Source: Pontibacter kalidii
GTDB lineage: Bacteria > Bacteroidota > Bacteroidia > Cytophagales > Hymenobacteraceae
Direction of reading: 5' to 3'
Assembly (NCBI RefSeq): GCF_026278245.1
Contig: NZ_CP111079.1
Span: 3,796,501-3,860,500, forward strand
Length of the DNA stretch: 64,000 nucleotides
Of this stretch, positions 26,086 to 35,113 are shown piece after piece. Each line of letters opens with the position of its first letter. The stretch's first letter is position 1. The notes beneath the pieces were generated by a model that saw nothing but the letters and a program-made list of their open reading frames with translations, was not told where the DNA came from and did no database searches. A program made the position numbers and the translations under genes.

Positions 26086-28899
26086 TTACTTACTCAGGTA
26101 CAGGTTCCTTTCGGAGTATACTTTCGTGAAGTAATCGTCGTGCAGGTCATCAATAAAGTAGATGGCCTCTCCAGTGGACTTCATCTCCGGGCCAAGCTCC
26201 TTGTTCACTTCCGGGAACTTGTTGTAAGAGAACACCGGCACCTTGATCGCATAGCCGTTCTTGTACGGGTTAAAGTTAAAGTCCTTCACCTTCGCCTCGC
26301 CCAGCATAATCTTGGTAGCGTAGTTGATGTACGGCTCACGGTAGGCCTTAGCAATGAACGGGAACGTACGCGAAGCACGCGGGTTGGCCTCGATGATGTA
26401 GACAATCTCGTTCTTGATCGCGAACTGGATGTTGATCACACCCACTGTCTGCAGGGCCACCGCAATTTTTTTCGTGTACTCCTCAATCTGATTGAGTACG
26501 TTCTCGCTCAGATCAAACGGAGGCAGCACTGCATACGAATCGCCGGAGTGGATACCAGCCGGCTCGATGTGCTCCATGATACCACAAATGTACACATCCT
26601 CGCCGTCGCAGATCGCATCGGCCTCGGCCTCAATGGCGTTGTCCAGGAAGTGGTCGAGCAGCACTTTGTTGCCCGGGTGGTCCTTCAGCAGGTCGATCAC
26701 GTGCGCTTCCAGCTCCTTCTCGTTGATCACGATCTTCATATTCTGGCCACCCAGTACGTAGCTTGGGCGCACCAGCAGCGGGAACTTCAGCTCCTTGCTC
26801 AGCTCCAGTGCCTCCTCGGCCGTCTCTATCACGGCAAACGGTGGATACGGAATGCTCAGGTCGCGCAACAGAGAAGAGAACGAGCCTCTGTCTTCAGCCA
26901 GGTCCAGTGCCTGGTAGCTCGTGCCCATTACCTTGATGCCGTAGCGGTCCAGCTTCTCGGCCAGCTTCAGGGCTGTCTGCCCACCCAGCTGCACGATCAC
27001 GCCTTCCGGTTTCTCATGAAGTATGATCTCGTAGATGTGCTCCCAGAACACCGGCTCAAAGTATAACTTATCGGCAATATCGAAGTCTGTACTTACCGTT
27101 TCGGGGTTACAGTTGATCATGATGGTCTCGTAGCCACACTCCTTGGCAGCCAGTACGCCATGCACGCAGCTGTAGTCGAACTCAATGCCCTGCCCGATAC
27201 GGTTCGGACCTGAGCCCAGCACGACAACCTTCTTTCTATCAGAGACGATGCTTTCGTTCTCGCCCTCGTAGGTGCTGTAGAAGTATGGCGTTTTGGCTTC
27301 GAACTCGGCCGCGCAGGTATCCACCATTTTGTACACGCGGTTAATGCCCAATTCTCTGCGCACGTTAAACACTTCGCTTTCCTTGCAGCGCAGCAGGTGG
27401 GCAATCTGGCGGTCGGCGTAGCCTTTTACCTTGGCCTCACGCAGCAGCTCTGCCGGCAAGGTGCTCAGGCTATACTTCTCGATCTCCTTCTCCATCATAT
27501 CCAGTTCCTCGATCTGCGCCAGGAACCAGGGGTCGATCTTGGTCAGCTTCTGAATGGTGCTGGTTGGGATGCCGATGCGCATGGCATCCTTGATGTTGAA
27601 CAGGCGGTTCCAGCTTGGGTTGGCCAGGCCGTGGATCAGTTTGTCGTAGTCGGTTATCTCCTTGCCGTCGGCGCCTATGCCGTTGCGTTTGATCTCAAGG
27701 CTCTGGCAGGCTTTCTGCAAGGCTTCCTGGAACGTACGGCCAATACCCATTACTTCACCCACCGACTTCATCTGCAGGCCCAGCGTGCGGTTCACGCCTG
27801 GGAACTTGTCGAAGTTCCAGCGCGGGATCTTCACGATCACGTAATCCAGGGCAGGCTCAAAGTAGGCCGATGTTGTTTTGGTGATGGCGTTCTTCAGCTC
27901 GTCCAGGTTATAGCCGATGGCCAGCTTGGCGGCAATCTTCGCGATCGGGTACCCGGTGGCTTTAGAGGCCAGTGCCGACGAGCGGGAAACACGCGGGTTG
28001 ATTTCAATGGCGATGATGGTGTCGTCGTCCGGGTTAACGGAGAACTGCACGTTACAGCCGCCGGCAAACTGCCCGATGCCGTTCATCATTTTGATGGCCA
28101 GGTCGCGCATCTGCTGATATACCGTGTCGGGCAGCGTCATGGCCGGCGCCACGGTAATAGAGTCACCGGTATGCACGCCCATCGGGTCGAAGTTCTCGAT
28201 AGAGCAGATGATGATCACGTTGCCCAGGTTATCGCGCAGCAGCTCCAGCTCATACTCTTTCCAGCCCATGATGCTTTGCTCGATGAGCACCTCGTGGGTT
28301 GGAGAGGCGTGCAGGCCGCGGGTAAGGGCCGCATCGAATTCATCGGGGGTATTAACAAAACCGCCCCCCGAACCACCAAGGGTAAACGAAGGGCGAATCA
28401 CCAACGGAAAACCGATTTCCTGGGCTATCTCTTTTCCTTCCAGGAACGAGGTAGCCGTTTCTCCCTTACAAACGTTCACCCCGAGCTCGAGCATCTTCAG
28501 ACGGAACTCCTCGCGGTCCTCGGTCGTCTCGATGGCCTTGATGTCTACACCAATAATACGCACGCCATACTTCTGCCAGATTCCGGCCTTGTCGCACTCG
28601 ATGGCCAGGTTCAGGGCTGTTTGGCCGCCCATGGTGGGCAGCACGGCATCAATCTTATGTTTTTCTAGGATCTCAATGATGTACTTCTTCTCCAATGGCT
28701 TCAGGTACACATTATCCGCCGTAACCGGGTCTGTCATGATGGTAGCCGGGTTGGAGTTGATAAGTGTGACCTCTATACCCTCTTCTCTTAAAGAGCGGGC
28801 GGCCTGGGAGCCAGAGTAATCGAATTCGCAAGCCTGGCCGATAACGATTGGTCCAGAGCCTATGATGAGAACGGATTTAATGGAGGTGTCTTTAGGCAT
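26086..28899 (-). CDS. carB: carbamoyl-phosphate synthase large subunit
   Basis: Makes carbamoyl phosphate from ammonia, bicarbonate and two ATP for pyrimidine and arginine synthesis. 937 residues with two ATP-grasp halves: the first opens IGSGPIVIGQACEFDYSGSQA and has RPSFTLGGSGGG and EINPRVSRSSALASKATGYP; the second opens LGSGPNRIGQGIEFDYSCVH and has RPSYVLGGQNMKI and IEANPRASRTFPFIAKA. It ends at about the point where the E. coli enzyme (about 1073 residues) begins its C-terminal MGS-like allosteric domain, so that domain is missing. The short form is what I expect in this phylum. carA is not adjacent. Confidence 0.96.
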   Translation of the reverse strand: MPKDTSIKSVLIIGSGPIVIGQACEFDYSGSQAARSLREEGIEVTLINSNPATIMTDPVTADNVYLKPLEKKYIIEILEKHKIDAVLPTMGGQTALNLAIECDKAGIWQKYGVRIIGVDIKAIETTEDREEFRLKMLELGVNVCKGETATSFLEGKEIAQEIGFPLVIRPSFTLGGSGGGFVNTPDEFDAALTRGLHASPTHEVLIEQSIMGWKEYELELLRDNLGNVIIICSIENFDPMGVHTGDSITVAPAMTLPDTVYQQMRDLAIKMMNGIGQFAGGCNVQFSVNPDDDTIIAIEINPRVSRSSALASKATGYPIAKIAAKLAIGYNLDELKNAITKTTSAYFEPALDYVIVKIPRWNFDKFPGVNRTLGLQMKSVGEVMGIGRTFQEALQKACQSLEIKRNGIGADGKEITDYDKLIHGLANPSWNRLFNIKDAMRIGIPTSTIQKLTKIDPWFLAQIEELDMMEKEIEKYSLSTLPAELLREAKVKGYADRQIAHLLRCKESEVFNVRRELGINRVYKMVDTCAAEFEAKTPYFYSTYEGENESIVSDRKKVVVLGSGPNRIGQGIEFDYSCVHGVLAAKECGYETIMINCNPETVSTDFDIADKLYFEPVFWEHIYEIILHEKPEGVIVQLGGQTALKLAEKLDRYGIKVMGTSYQALDLAEDRGSFSSLLRDLSIPYPPFAVIETAEEALELSKELKFPLLVRPSYVLGGQNMKIVINEKELEAHVIDLLKDHPGNKVLLDHFLDNAIEAEADAICDGEDVYICGIMEHIEPAGIHSGDSYAVLPPFDLSENVLNQIEEYTKKIAVALQTVGVINIQFAIKNEIVYIIEANPRASRTFPFIAKAYREPYINYATKIMLGEAKVKDFNFNPYKNGYAIKVPVFSYNKFPEVNKELGPEMKSTGEAIYFIDDLHDDYFTKVYSERNLYLSK

Positions 28900-28921
28900 T
28901 GGCTGGTATGTATAAATTGCC

Positions 28922-28929
28922 CAAAGTTA
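28922..28929 (-). promoter_or_regulatory. -7 promoter box of carB
   Basis: TAACTTTG on the minus strand matches TAnnTTTG, 22 bases before the carB ATG. Confidence 0.55.
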
Positions 28930-29060
28930 AGGCAAAATGTTGGGGCTCGCAACGTAAAAGTGCCCGGGCGCGGATTATTTTGCAGAATTTCCCCTCGTTA
29001 AGCAAAAACAATGCGGCTGATTTGGCAGTACCTATAAGTATAAAATTAAAGTCAAACATC

Positions 29061-29282
29061 ATGGAAACGCCCAAGGAAGACGATATCATTACGAATGCCG
29101 ACGAGAGCAAGCGCCTGCCCGACGAGAACCCGGAACCGCTGGAAGGGGTGAAAAAAGAGGAAACCGGCATACTCGACAACGAGCCGGAGGGCAAGGAAGA
29201 AGGCGGCAACGTGGCCGCCAAAGACGAGGCGGACACCCGTAAACTGGACGGCAGCAACGCCAACAACCTGCGCACCAAGTAA
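29061..29282 (+). CDS. small acidic hydrophilic protein
   Basis: 73 residues from the ATG at 29061 (METPKEDDIITNADESKRLP); the frame is open back to 28899 but that part is atypical. The protein is almost all Glu, Asp, Lys and Asn, with no hydrophobic core, and looks disordered. Such short charged proteins are common in this group and remain unnamed. The leader has a word AAGTATAA at about 29036. The reverse-strand frame over the same bases is a shadow. Confidence 0.5.
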   Translation: METPKEDDIITNADESKRLPDENPEPLEGVKKEETGILDNEPEGKEEGGNVAAKDEADTRKLDGSNANNLRTK

Positions 29283-29479
29283 GGCGGCAAACTATAACTG
29301 GCAGGTTTGCGGGCCGCACTTTCACTGCCGCCCGCAAACCTGCCAGCCGCGCCTGAGCAAACGGTATAACGTGTACGTATTTATATCATTTTTTTCAGTT
29401 ATACTGCGGTTTTCCCTTTGGATTTCAGTAGATAATTCCCTAACATTAAGAAATGTAAACGGACCTTAAACAGCGGCCT

Positions 29480-29905
29480 ATGGTTCTAGCCTCTACCCCT
29501 TTTCACCACATCGAGTACTATGCAGTCCACAACGTGATCGTAAGCCAGTGGTATGGGGCCTGTACGAGCCAGGAGTACCGGGATACGCTCCTCCACTTCC
29601 TGCACCTGATGGAAGAGATGAAAGTACCTTACGCTATTGCAGACCGCCGCCTGCTGCCCCCCATCTCCCTGGAAGACTCCCGCTGGACCCTGCAGGAATT
29701 CCTGAAAGGTTTTCGCAAGCTCCCGCTAAAACGCTTCGCCTTTATCAACTCCTTTGACCCTGCTGCCGAAAAGCAGCTCCAGTATTTCATGAATACCAGT
29801 AAGGTAAAGCCTTTTCCCTTTGAGGTAGCCGTGTTTGAGGACCTGACCTCCGCCTATGAGTGGCTTATAAAAGCGTCCGAAGACAATCACTTTCCGGCCG
29901 CCTGA
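29480..29905 (+). CDS. hypothetical protein, STAS/SpoIIAA-like
   Basis: 141 residues, soluble. The pattern VIVSQWYGACTSQEYRDTLL, then YAIADRRLLPPISLEDSRWTLQEFL, then FAFINSFDPAAEKQL and FEVAVFEDLTSAYEWL is like the STAS-like proteins of Bacteroidetes (one strand-helix unit per segment), but the match is weak. Its last 19 bases overlap the end of the convergent DsbA-like gene. Function unknown. Confidence 0.65.
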   Translation: MVLASTPFHHIEYYAVHNVIVSQWYGACTSQEYRDTLLHFLHLMEEMKVPYAIADRRLLPPISLEDSRWTLQEFLKGFRKLPLKRFAFINSFDPAAEKQLQYFMNTSKVKPFPFEVAVFEDLTSAYEWLIKASEDNHFPAA

Positions 29906-30534
29906 GCCTCCTGCCGCACCTGCAGCAGCGTGGCGCTCAGCTGCTCGTAAGGCTGAAAGCCGCGCGCAACCAGGTATAGCTTCCCGCCTGCCTGGCAGAC
30001 TATCGCCGGGAAACCGTTTATCCCCCAGTTCTCCACCAGTTCAAACTCCTCCCGCGCCTTTGCCAGGTACTTCTCATCGGTAAACTTCTGCTTGAAATCC
30101 GCCTCGTCTGCCCCGAAGGCGCGCACCACCGGCAGGTAGGTCTCCACCTGGTTCAGGTCCAGGCCTTCCACAAAGTGCTGCTGCTGTATGGCTGCCGCCA
30201 GGGGTACCTGCCGCTCCGGGAACTGCTCTTTAAGTATAGCCATGGCTACAGCCGGCGGCTCGGAGTTGCTCATGTACGTGCCCTTGTCCAGGATCTCGCG
30301 GTGGTAGGTCTCTGTAAGCTTTACACCGGTCATTTCCTCCAGGCGAGGGGCCGCCTGCTTGATATAGGCGGCCATGCCGCTGATGGGGCGCACGTTGTTG
30401 CCGCGTATCATGCCACCGCTCAGCACCTCGAACGTATACTCCTGCTCCTCAAAGAGGCGCGTGATAACGGGACTCATGCCATAACACCAGCCGCACAGGG
30501 CATCCTGCACATAGTATATCTTTGGTTTCTCCAT
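29887..30534 (-). CDS. DsbA family protein (thioredoxin-like)
   Basis: 215 residues. The N-terminus MEKPKIYYVQDALCGWCYGM holds a CxxC active site (C14-G-W-C17) directly in the first thioredoxin strand, with no signal peptide, so it acts in the cytoplasm. The cis-Pro loop is GINGFPAIVCQAGGKL. It resembles FrnE/HCCA-isomerase-like DsbA proteins. Likely a thiol oxidoreductase of unknown partner. The last 19 bases overlap the convergent gene at 29480-29905. Confidence 0.85.
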   Translation of the reverse strand: MEKPKIYYVQDALCGWCYGMSPVITRLFEEQEYTFEVLSGGMIRGNNVRPISGMAAYIKQAAPRLEEMTGVKLTETYHREILDKGTYMSNSEPPAVAMAILKEQFPERQVPLAAAIQQQHFVEGLDLNQVETYLPVVRAFGADEADFKQKFTDEKYLAKAREEFELVENWGINGFPAIVCQAGGKLYLVARGFQPYEQLSATLLQVRQEAQAAGK

Positions 30535-30900
30535 TTGATGATCTTCTTATGTATGCTACTGCTTAACCAGCCGGGCGCGCAAAGGTTTGGCAAAAGGAGC
30601 CCTAGCGGCAAGGTAGCAGTCCTAATTTATACTTCAGCCGGATTTATACCTGCGCTCTGCTTGCCTGCCCCTGTGGAGAGGCACCAAGATAAGGTCTGGG
30701 CCTCAAAAGCGCATCTAAATACCTGTTACCCAGACGCTCTAGCGAGCGCCCATGGTACTTTACAAATATTATGGCTATATAAAAAGCTGTTTTATAGGAA
30801 AGTACAGCTTCAAACTATGTACAATATCTATACTTTTTATGCGATAGTTCGTAGAATCAACATTAAGTTAACCTAACATGTAAAACAAACACTTAATGCT
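30535..30900. other. intergenic, no gene recognised
   Basis: About 365 bases between divergent genes. It contains TATACTT words (about 30628, 30828) and an AT-rich stretch near 30765-30870, which probably holds the promoter of the repeat lipoprotein at 30901. No RNA or coding pattern seen. Confidence 0.4.
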
Positions 30901-31347
30901 ATGAAAAAGAACTTGATTACCTTCTGCGCCACAGCCTTCGCAATAACTGCCTTTACTTTCGGCTGCACTACTTCTGACAGCACGACCGACAGCGAGGGAA
31001 TGGATACAACTGAAGAGGATTATGGCACTACGACCGGCACCACCGGCACGACAACAGGAACCACGACTGGAACGACGACCGGCACCACGACCGGCACCAC
31101 CACAGGCACAACGACCGGTACCACAACAGGTACGACGACTGGCACGACCACTGGTACCACGACGACTGGAACAACCACTGGCATGACGACCGGCACCACC
31201 ACTGGAACAACTACCGGCACCACAACCGGCACCACCGGTACTACCACAGGAACCACGACTGGAACGACAACAGGTACGACGACCGGCACTACCGGAACCA
31301 CCACCGGTACTACAACAGGCACAACGACCGGTACCACAACCATGTAA
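30901..31347 (+). CDS. lipoprotein with long Thr-Thr-Gly-Thr repeat
   Basis: 148 residues. MKKNLITFCATAFAITAFTFGC is a lipoprotein signal with Cys22. A short acidic linker (DSTTDSEGMDTTEEDYG) follows, and residues about 42-148 are almost wholly repeats of TTGT (12 bases each), with a few shorter TGT units and one Met. Neighbouring repeat units use different synonymous Thr and Gly codons, so the array has been kept as protein and is not a fresh slippage product. Likely a surface-attached flexible or glycosylated stalk; this is inference. A smaller relative lies at 33037. Confidence 0.8.
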   Translation: MKKNLITFCATAFAITAFTFGCTTSDSTTDSEGMDTTEEDYGTTTGTTGTTTGTTTGTTTGTTTGTTTGTTTGTTTGTTTGTTTGTTTTGTTTGMTTGTTTGTTTGTTTGTTGTTTGTTTGTTTGTTTGTTGTTTGTTTGTTTGTTTM

Positions 31348-31373
31348 CCATAAGTAATCTTGATTCGATAACA

Positions 31374-31413
31374 AGAAAGGCAGACACCATGCGGTATTTG
31401 CCTTTCTGCTTTT
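31374..31413 (+). terminator. probable terminator after the repeat lipoprotein
   Basis: AGAAAGGCA at 31374-31382 pairs with TGCCTTTCT at 31399-31407, followed by GCTTTTA. It closely resembles the terminator after the second repeat lipoprotein (33351-33390). Confidence 0.65.
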
Positions 31414-31431
31414 ACGTGTAACCTGTAGCCG

Positions 31432-32952
31432 ATGAAGTACCTGGAGCTATACCTGCGCAAAGTGTTTACCGTAGACCTGCGGGCCCTGGCCCTGATGCGG
31501 ATATGGCTGGCGGGCATCGTGCTGCTGGACCTGGCTATCCGGGCAACCGACATGGAGGCGCATTACTCCAACATGGGGGTACTGCCGCTGCACGTGCTGC
31601 ACCAGCACCTGTGGCTGCCACAGTTCTTCTCGCTGCACGCGCTCAGCGGGCTCTGGCAGTTCCAACTGGCCCTTTTTATACTTGCCGCCGGCTTTGCCTG
31701 CTGCATGCTGCTGGGCTACAAAACACGGCTCTCCACAGCGGTCACCTGGCTGCTACTGCTCTCGCTGCAGAACCGTAACCCGCTTATCGAGCAGGGCGGC
31801 GACGACCTCCTCCGGATGCTGCTGTTCTGGGGTATATTTCTGCCCTGGGGCCGGTTCTATGCTGCCGATGCCATGCAGGCGCGTAGGCAAGGTATAACCC
31901 CGCAGCAAACAACTTATTTCAGCGCGGCCACCATGGCCTACATCCTGCAGGTGGGGCTGGTCTACTTCAGCACTGCGCTGCTCAAGAACTCGCCGGAATG
32001 GCACACCGACGGCACCGCCCTTTACTATGCCCTCAGCCTCGACCAGATCCTGATGCCGGCGGGGCGGCTTATTTACCCCTACCCGGAGCTGCTGCGCATA
32101 CTTACCCTGGCTGCCTGGCACACCGAACTGCTGCTGCCCTTCCTGCTGCTCATTCCGTGGTATAACAGGTTCTTCCGGATGGTGGTGGTGGTGGTGCTGG
32201 TTGGTTTTCATATCGGTATCAGCCTGACGCTGTTTGTGGGGCTCTTTTACCTCATCAACATCGCCTCTGTAGCCGGGCTGCTGCCTTCCTTCGCCATGGA
32301 TTGGCTCGACAGGCGCGTGCTGGGATCGTTTCGAAGGCCCGGGATGGGGCAGTTCAGGAACATTTTCAGCAAACTAAGCAGCCCTGTAAGTATAAACGTG
32401 CAGGTAAACTGGCGCAGGCCTTTCTTCCCGCAGCACCTGCTGTCGTCTGTGCGCAACGGCTTTGTAGCGGTGGCCTTGTTCTACTGCGTGTGGTGGAACC
32501 TGAGCACCACGCACCTGCCCCTCCACAAAATACCGGACAGCAGCCGCTGGCTGGGCTACCTATTGCGCCTGGACCAGCACTGGGGCATGTTTTCGCCTAC
32601 GGTGTTTAAGGATGACGGCTGGTATGTGCTGGAGGGGCACACCGAAAACGGCATCAACATAGACCTGAACCAGGAGGGCAAGGAGGTAAACTACAGCAAG
32701 CCGGCCTCGGTGGTATCGCTGTTCAAGAACGACCGCTGGCGCAAGTACTCCGAGAATTACCTCTTCATCCACAACGCCTACATGCGGCCCTACTACTGTA
32801 ACTACCTGGTGCGCCGCTGGAACGAGGCACACCCGCAGCAACCTATCCAACAACTGGAGGTCGTCTACATGAAAGAACCCTCGCTGCCCGACTACCAATT
32901 GGCCGTGCCTACCCGCGAGGTGCTCTGCAGCTGCGCCAACCAACCAGAGTAA
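31432..32952 (+). CDS. HTTM domain-containing membrane protein
   Basis: 506 residues. The first two thirds hold about eight membrane helices and resemble the HTTM (horizontally transferred transmembrane) domain, related to the membrane part of vitamin K-dependent gamma-carboxylase: LRALALMRIWLAGIVLLDLA, a Tyr/His-rich first loop (DMEAHYSNMGVLPLHV), and QNRNPLIEQGGDDLLRMLLFW. Residues about 350-506 form a soluble tail (LDQHWGMFSPTVFKDDGWYVLEG). Many bacterial HTTM proteins lack carboxylase catalytic residues, so the activity is unknown. It sits between two Thr-Gly-repeat lipoproteins, which may be linked with it. Several ATA-CTT and AGT-ATA codon pairs make the genome word inside this GC-rich gene. 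Confidence 0.78.
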   Translation: MKYLELYLRKVFTVDLRALALMRIWLAGIVLLDLAIRATDMEAHYSNMGVLPLHVLHQHLWLPQFFSLHALSGLWQFQLALFILAAGFACCMLLGYKTRLSTAVTWLLLLSLQNRNPLIEQGGDDLLRMLLFWGIFLPWGRFYAADAMQARRQGITPQQTTYFSAATMAYILQVGLVYFSTALLKNSPEWHTDGTALYYALSLDQILMPAGRLIYPYPELLRILTLAAWHTELLLPFLLLIPWYNRFFRMVVVVVLVGFHIGISLTLFVGLFYLINIASVAGLLPSFAMDWLDRRVLGSFRRPGMGQFRNIFSKLSSPVSINVQVNWRRPFFPQHLLSSVRNGFVAVALFYCVWWNLSTTHLPLHKIPDSSRWLGYLLRLDQHWGMFSPTVFKDDGWYVLEGHTENGINIDLNQEGKEVNYSKPASVVSLFKNDRWRKYSENYLFIHNAYMRPYYCNYLVRRWNEAHPQQPIQQLEVVYMKEPSLPDYQLAVPTREVLCSCANQPE

Positions 32953-33036
32953 GTATAAATCCGGGGCGAGCATACGTATTATCCCTTTTAGGGGAATCAC
33001 GTAAAAGGGATTCTAACTTAACTTGAACTTAAAGCT

Positions 33037-33333
33037 ATGAAACGAACATATGCATTTTTATTTGCCGGCTCGCTGCTGGCTGCCACGGCCTTAACAGGCT
33101 GCAGCGCCGAAAATACCACCGGGGTAGAAACCGAGTCCAACACCACCGAGACAGAGACCATGGACGACGGCATGATGGATGATGATACCATGATGGACGA
33201 CACAACCATGAACGATACAATGGGTGACACCACCAACATGGGTACTACTGGCGGAACTACCACCGGAACAACTACCGGCACCACTGGCACGACAACGGGA
33301 ACCACGACAGGAACGACTACTGGCGGGAACTAA
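33037..33333 (+). CDS. small lipoprotein with Met/Asp-rich and Thr-Gly repeat regions
   Basis: 98 residues. MKRTYAFLFAGSLLAATALTGC gives Cys22 as the lipidated residue. Then an acidic Thr/Met/Asp stretch (TMDDGMMDDDTMMDDTTMND) and a C-terminal run of TTGT units, the same unit as in the lipoprotein at 30901. The Met/Asp part could bind a metal such as copper, but there is no direct evidence. The shared repeat type on both sides of the HTTM gene suggests a duplicated lipoprotein or a functional group. Confidence 0.78.
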   Translation: MKRTYAFLFAGSLLAATALTGCSAENTTGVETESNTTETETMDDGMMDDDTMMDDTTMNDTMGDTTNMGTTGGTTTGTTTGTTGTTTGTTTGTTTGGN

Positions 33334-33350
33334 CAGCTATTTATACTTTA

Positions 33351-33390
33351 ACAGGAAAGGCAGGCACTACACGGTGCCTGCCTTTCCTGT
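33351..33390. terminator. bidirectional terminator
   Basis: Perfect 17-bp stem (ACAGGAAAGGCAGGCAC with its complement) and a 6-base loop, 17 bases past the stop of the lipoprotein and 17 bases from the stop of the convergent gene at 33408. A TATACTT word precedes it. Confidence 0.8.
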
Positions 33391-33407
33391 TACCTGCCTG
33401 ATGGGGG

Positions 33408-33866
33408 TTATACTTCCTCCGCCTCTTCATCGCCGCTGAGGGCGTAGCCCACGGCAGCCGCCACCATGCCCCCCAGCAGGTAATAGCCGATGGTCATGGC
33501 CTGCGTTTTGGGGGTGCGGTTGCTCGGCTCCTCGCCCAGCCCCAGTGGCCCCGGGAGCAGCACCGCCCCCGCCCCGGCCGCTGCGCCAAGTATGGCTCCG
33601 CGCCACCAGGCATCCCTGCCCGTTCCGGCCAGGCTGTAGTAAACCGAGTTAGAGAAAATATCGCCGGCCAGAGACCAGTTGTGCAACTCCTCCTTGTCCT
33701 GCGGCGGCTCCTCGCCAGACATTTTCATCAGTTTTGAGATGGCGCGCATGCCCAGCACATCCATGCGTGGGGCATCGGGCACGAGGCGGCGTACCGTTTC
33801 GTGCACCAGCGTAAGCACGCAGGCACCGGCCAGGCCGCCTGCCATTGCTCTTATAGCGTTGTTCAT
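33408..33866 (-). CDS. hypothetical membrane protein
   Basis: 152 residues with a hydrophobic N-terminal segment (AMAGGLAGACVLTLVHETVRR) and two glycine/alanine-rich segments (GAILGAAAGAGAVLLPGPLG and IGYYLLGGMVAAAVGYALSG). An acidic tail (DEEAEEV) ends it. I recognise no family with confidence. The conserved-looking stretch PDAPRMDVLGMRAISKL follows the first segment. Probably an inner-membrane protein of unknown role. Confidence 0.7.
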   Translation of the reverse strand: MNNAIRAMAGGLAGACVLTLVHETVRRLVPDAPRMDVLGMRAISKLMKMSGEEPPQDKEELHNWSLAGDIFSNSVYYSLAGTGRDAWWRGAILGAAAGAGAVLLPGPLGLGEEPSNRTPKTQAMTIGYYLLGGMVAAAVGYALSGDEEAEEV

Positions 33867-33940
33867 AGTTTTTTCGTTTAGGTTAGCAGCACCAGGCTGT
33901 TTTTAACAAGTATAGGCCGTTTGCTTGGTTAAGGTTACAC

Positions 33941-35023
33941 TTACTCCGCCACACGCAGCACATCGGCCCACACGGCGTCCTCTCCCTGCTTGCGCTCGTC
34001 CATCGGGCTGTCGAACACCACCAGCACATGGTGCTCGTCCAGCACGGCCAGGCCCTCGGCTTTGTCTTTGCTCGTGTCCTTGCCGGTGCCGTGCGGCACC
34101 TCCTGTAGCCGGTGCAGCTCGTTATGGTGCACCATCTGCTCGGGCTCCCCCACCGCATTGGGCCAGCGGTAAATGGCGATCACGCCGTCCAGGTCCATGG
34201 TGGGGCCAGCCAGCAAGTATAGATCCTCCCCAAAGAAGCGGAGCTCACGGATACCCTTGCCGCGCAGGTTCAGAAAATGCTTTTTGTAAGGCTTTCCGTT
34301 CTCCAGCTTTCTCAGGTGCAGCTTGCCCTCCTCATCTTCCTCGGCCTCCACCTCCAGCACCATAGCCCAGCCGCGCAGCACCGGCCCCCGCAGCCCTATA
34401 AAAATGCGTTTGCCGTGTATGGCCAGCCCCTCCACATCAAAGCCGTTATCCTTACCCGGGATGTTCATAAAAGGTGCGATGTGCTCGTCCTGCGCCAGCA
34501 GCTCGGTCAGGATGCTGCTGTGGGTATCGCCGTGTAGTTGTGCCGCCACCAACGTATGGCCAGGCTGTTCCGGATCGTCTGCCTCTTTGTGCAGCGTATA
34601 ATTCCCGGACTCGTCCTGTAGGATGGGGATGCGCGCCAGCAGGTAGCGGTTGGGGTCGCTTTTTACGCGGGCCAGCCGTTCCATTTGCTTCGTGGTGGAT
34701 TGGTGCCGCTTGGGCTTGCTGCGTTTCAGGCTGTGTGAGCCCATGATCCAGAGGTAATTGCCGGCAATGCCCATGCCCTCTATATCGATCTCGCTTTCGC
34801 CTTTGGCGGGCAGGTCAATAAAGTCCTCCAGGCTAAAAGATTGATGCTGGGCGTAGGAGCCGTCGGACTGCCGCGTGAGGCGCTCGATGGTGGTGCGCTC
34901 ATCGCAGCTGACCCACAGATTGTTACCGGTACAAAGGGCTGCGGACAGGCCGTCGCGCACGTGCTTCCCCTCTGGGTTTGAGCTTAGTCTGGGGTCGAAC
35001 TGAAGTATAACCTTCTTCTTCAT
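33941..35023 (-). CDS. DUF3616 domain-containing protein
   Basis: 360 residues, no signal peptide. Typical DUF3616 segments: DGLSAALCTGNNLWVSCDE, SEIDIEGMGIAGNYLWIMGSHSLKR, KDNGFDVEGLAIHGKRIFIGLRGPVL and KAEGLAVLDEHHVLVVFDSP. These repeated strand motifs suggest a beta-propeller. Role unknown; the family is described only by this domain. It is read alone, with a 75-base gap to the next gene. Confidence 0.88.
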   Translation of the reverse strand: MKKKVILQFDPRLSSNPEGKHVRDGLSAALCTGNNLWVSCDERTTIERLTRQSDGSYAQHQSFSLEDFIDLPAKGESEIDIEGMGIAGNYLWIMGSHSLKRSKPKRHQSTTKQMERLARVKSDPNRYLLARIPILQDESGNYTLHKEADDPEQPGHTLVAAQLHGDTHSSILTELLAQDEHIAPFMNIPGKDNGFDVEGLAIHGKRIFIGLRGPVLRGWAMVLEVEAEEDEEGKLHLRKLENGKPYKKHFLNLRGKGIRELRFFGEDLYLLAGPTMDLDGVIAIYRWPNAVGEPEQMVHHNELHRLQEVPHGTGKDTSKDKAEGLAVLDEHHVLVVFDSPMDERKQGEDAVWADVLRVAE

Positions 35024-35113
35024 TTTACGGTTTTAAAGTATGGATAAGGCATCTTACGGGATTGCCCTGCCTATAGGTAACGCACCGGGCCAGGGGTAAA
35101 GCATTGAAAGAGT

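Noticed and set aside
27397..28668. 423-codon plus-strand frame opposite carB
   Set aside because: Antisense shadow of a certain gene, with no domain of its own.
28892..29290. 132-codon minus-strand frame upstream of carB
   Set aside because: It lies opposite the small acidic gene and crosses the carB promoter; composition is that of an antisense frame.
30901..31347. The Thr-Gly repeat as a CRISPR-like or slippage array
   Set aside because: Units are 12 bases with no spacers, and synonymous codon variety shows a maintained protein repeat.
31020..31553. Minus-strand frame with Val-Pro-Val repeats
   Set aside because: It is the shadow of the TTGT-repeat lipoprotein; the plus frame has a lipoprotein signal and a terminator.
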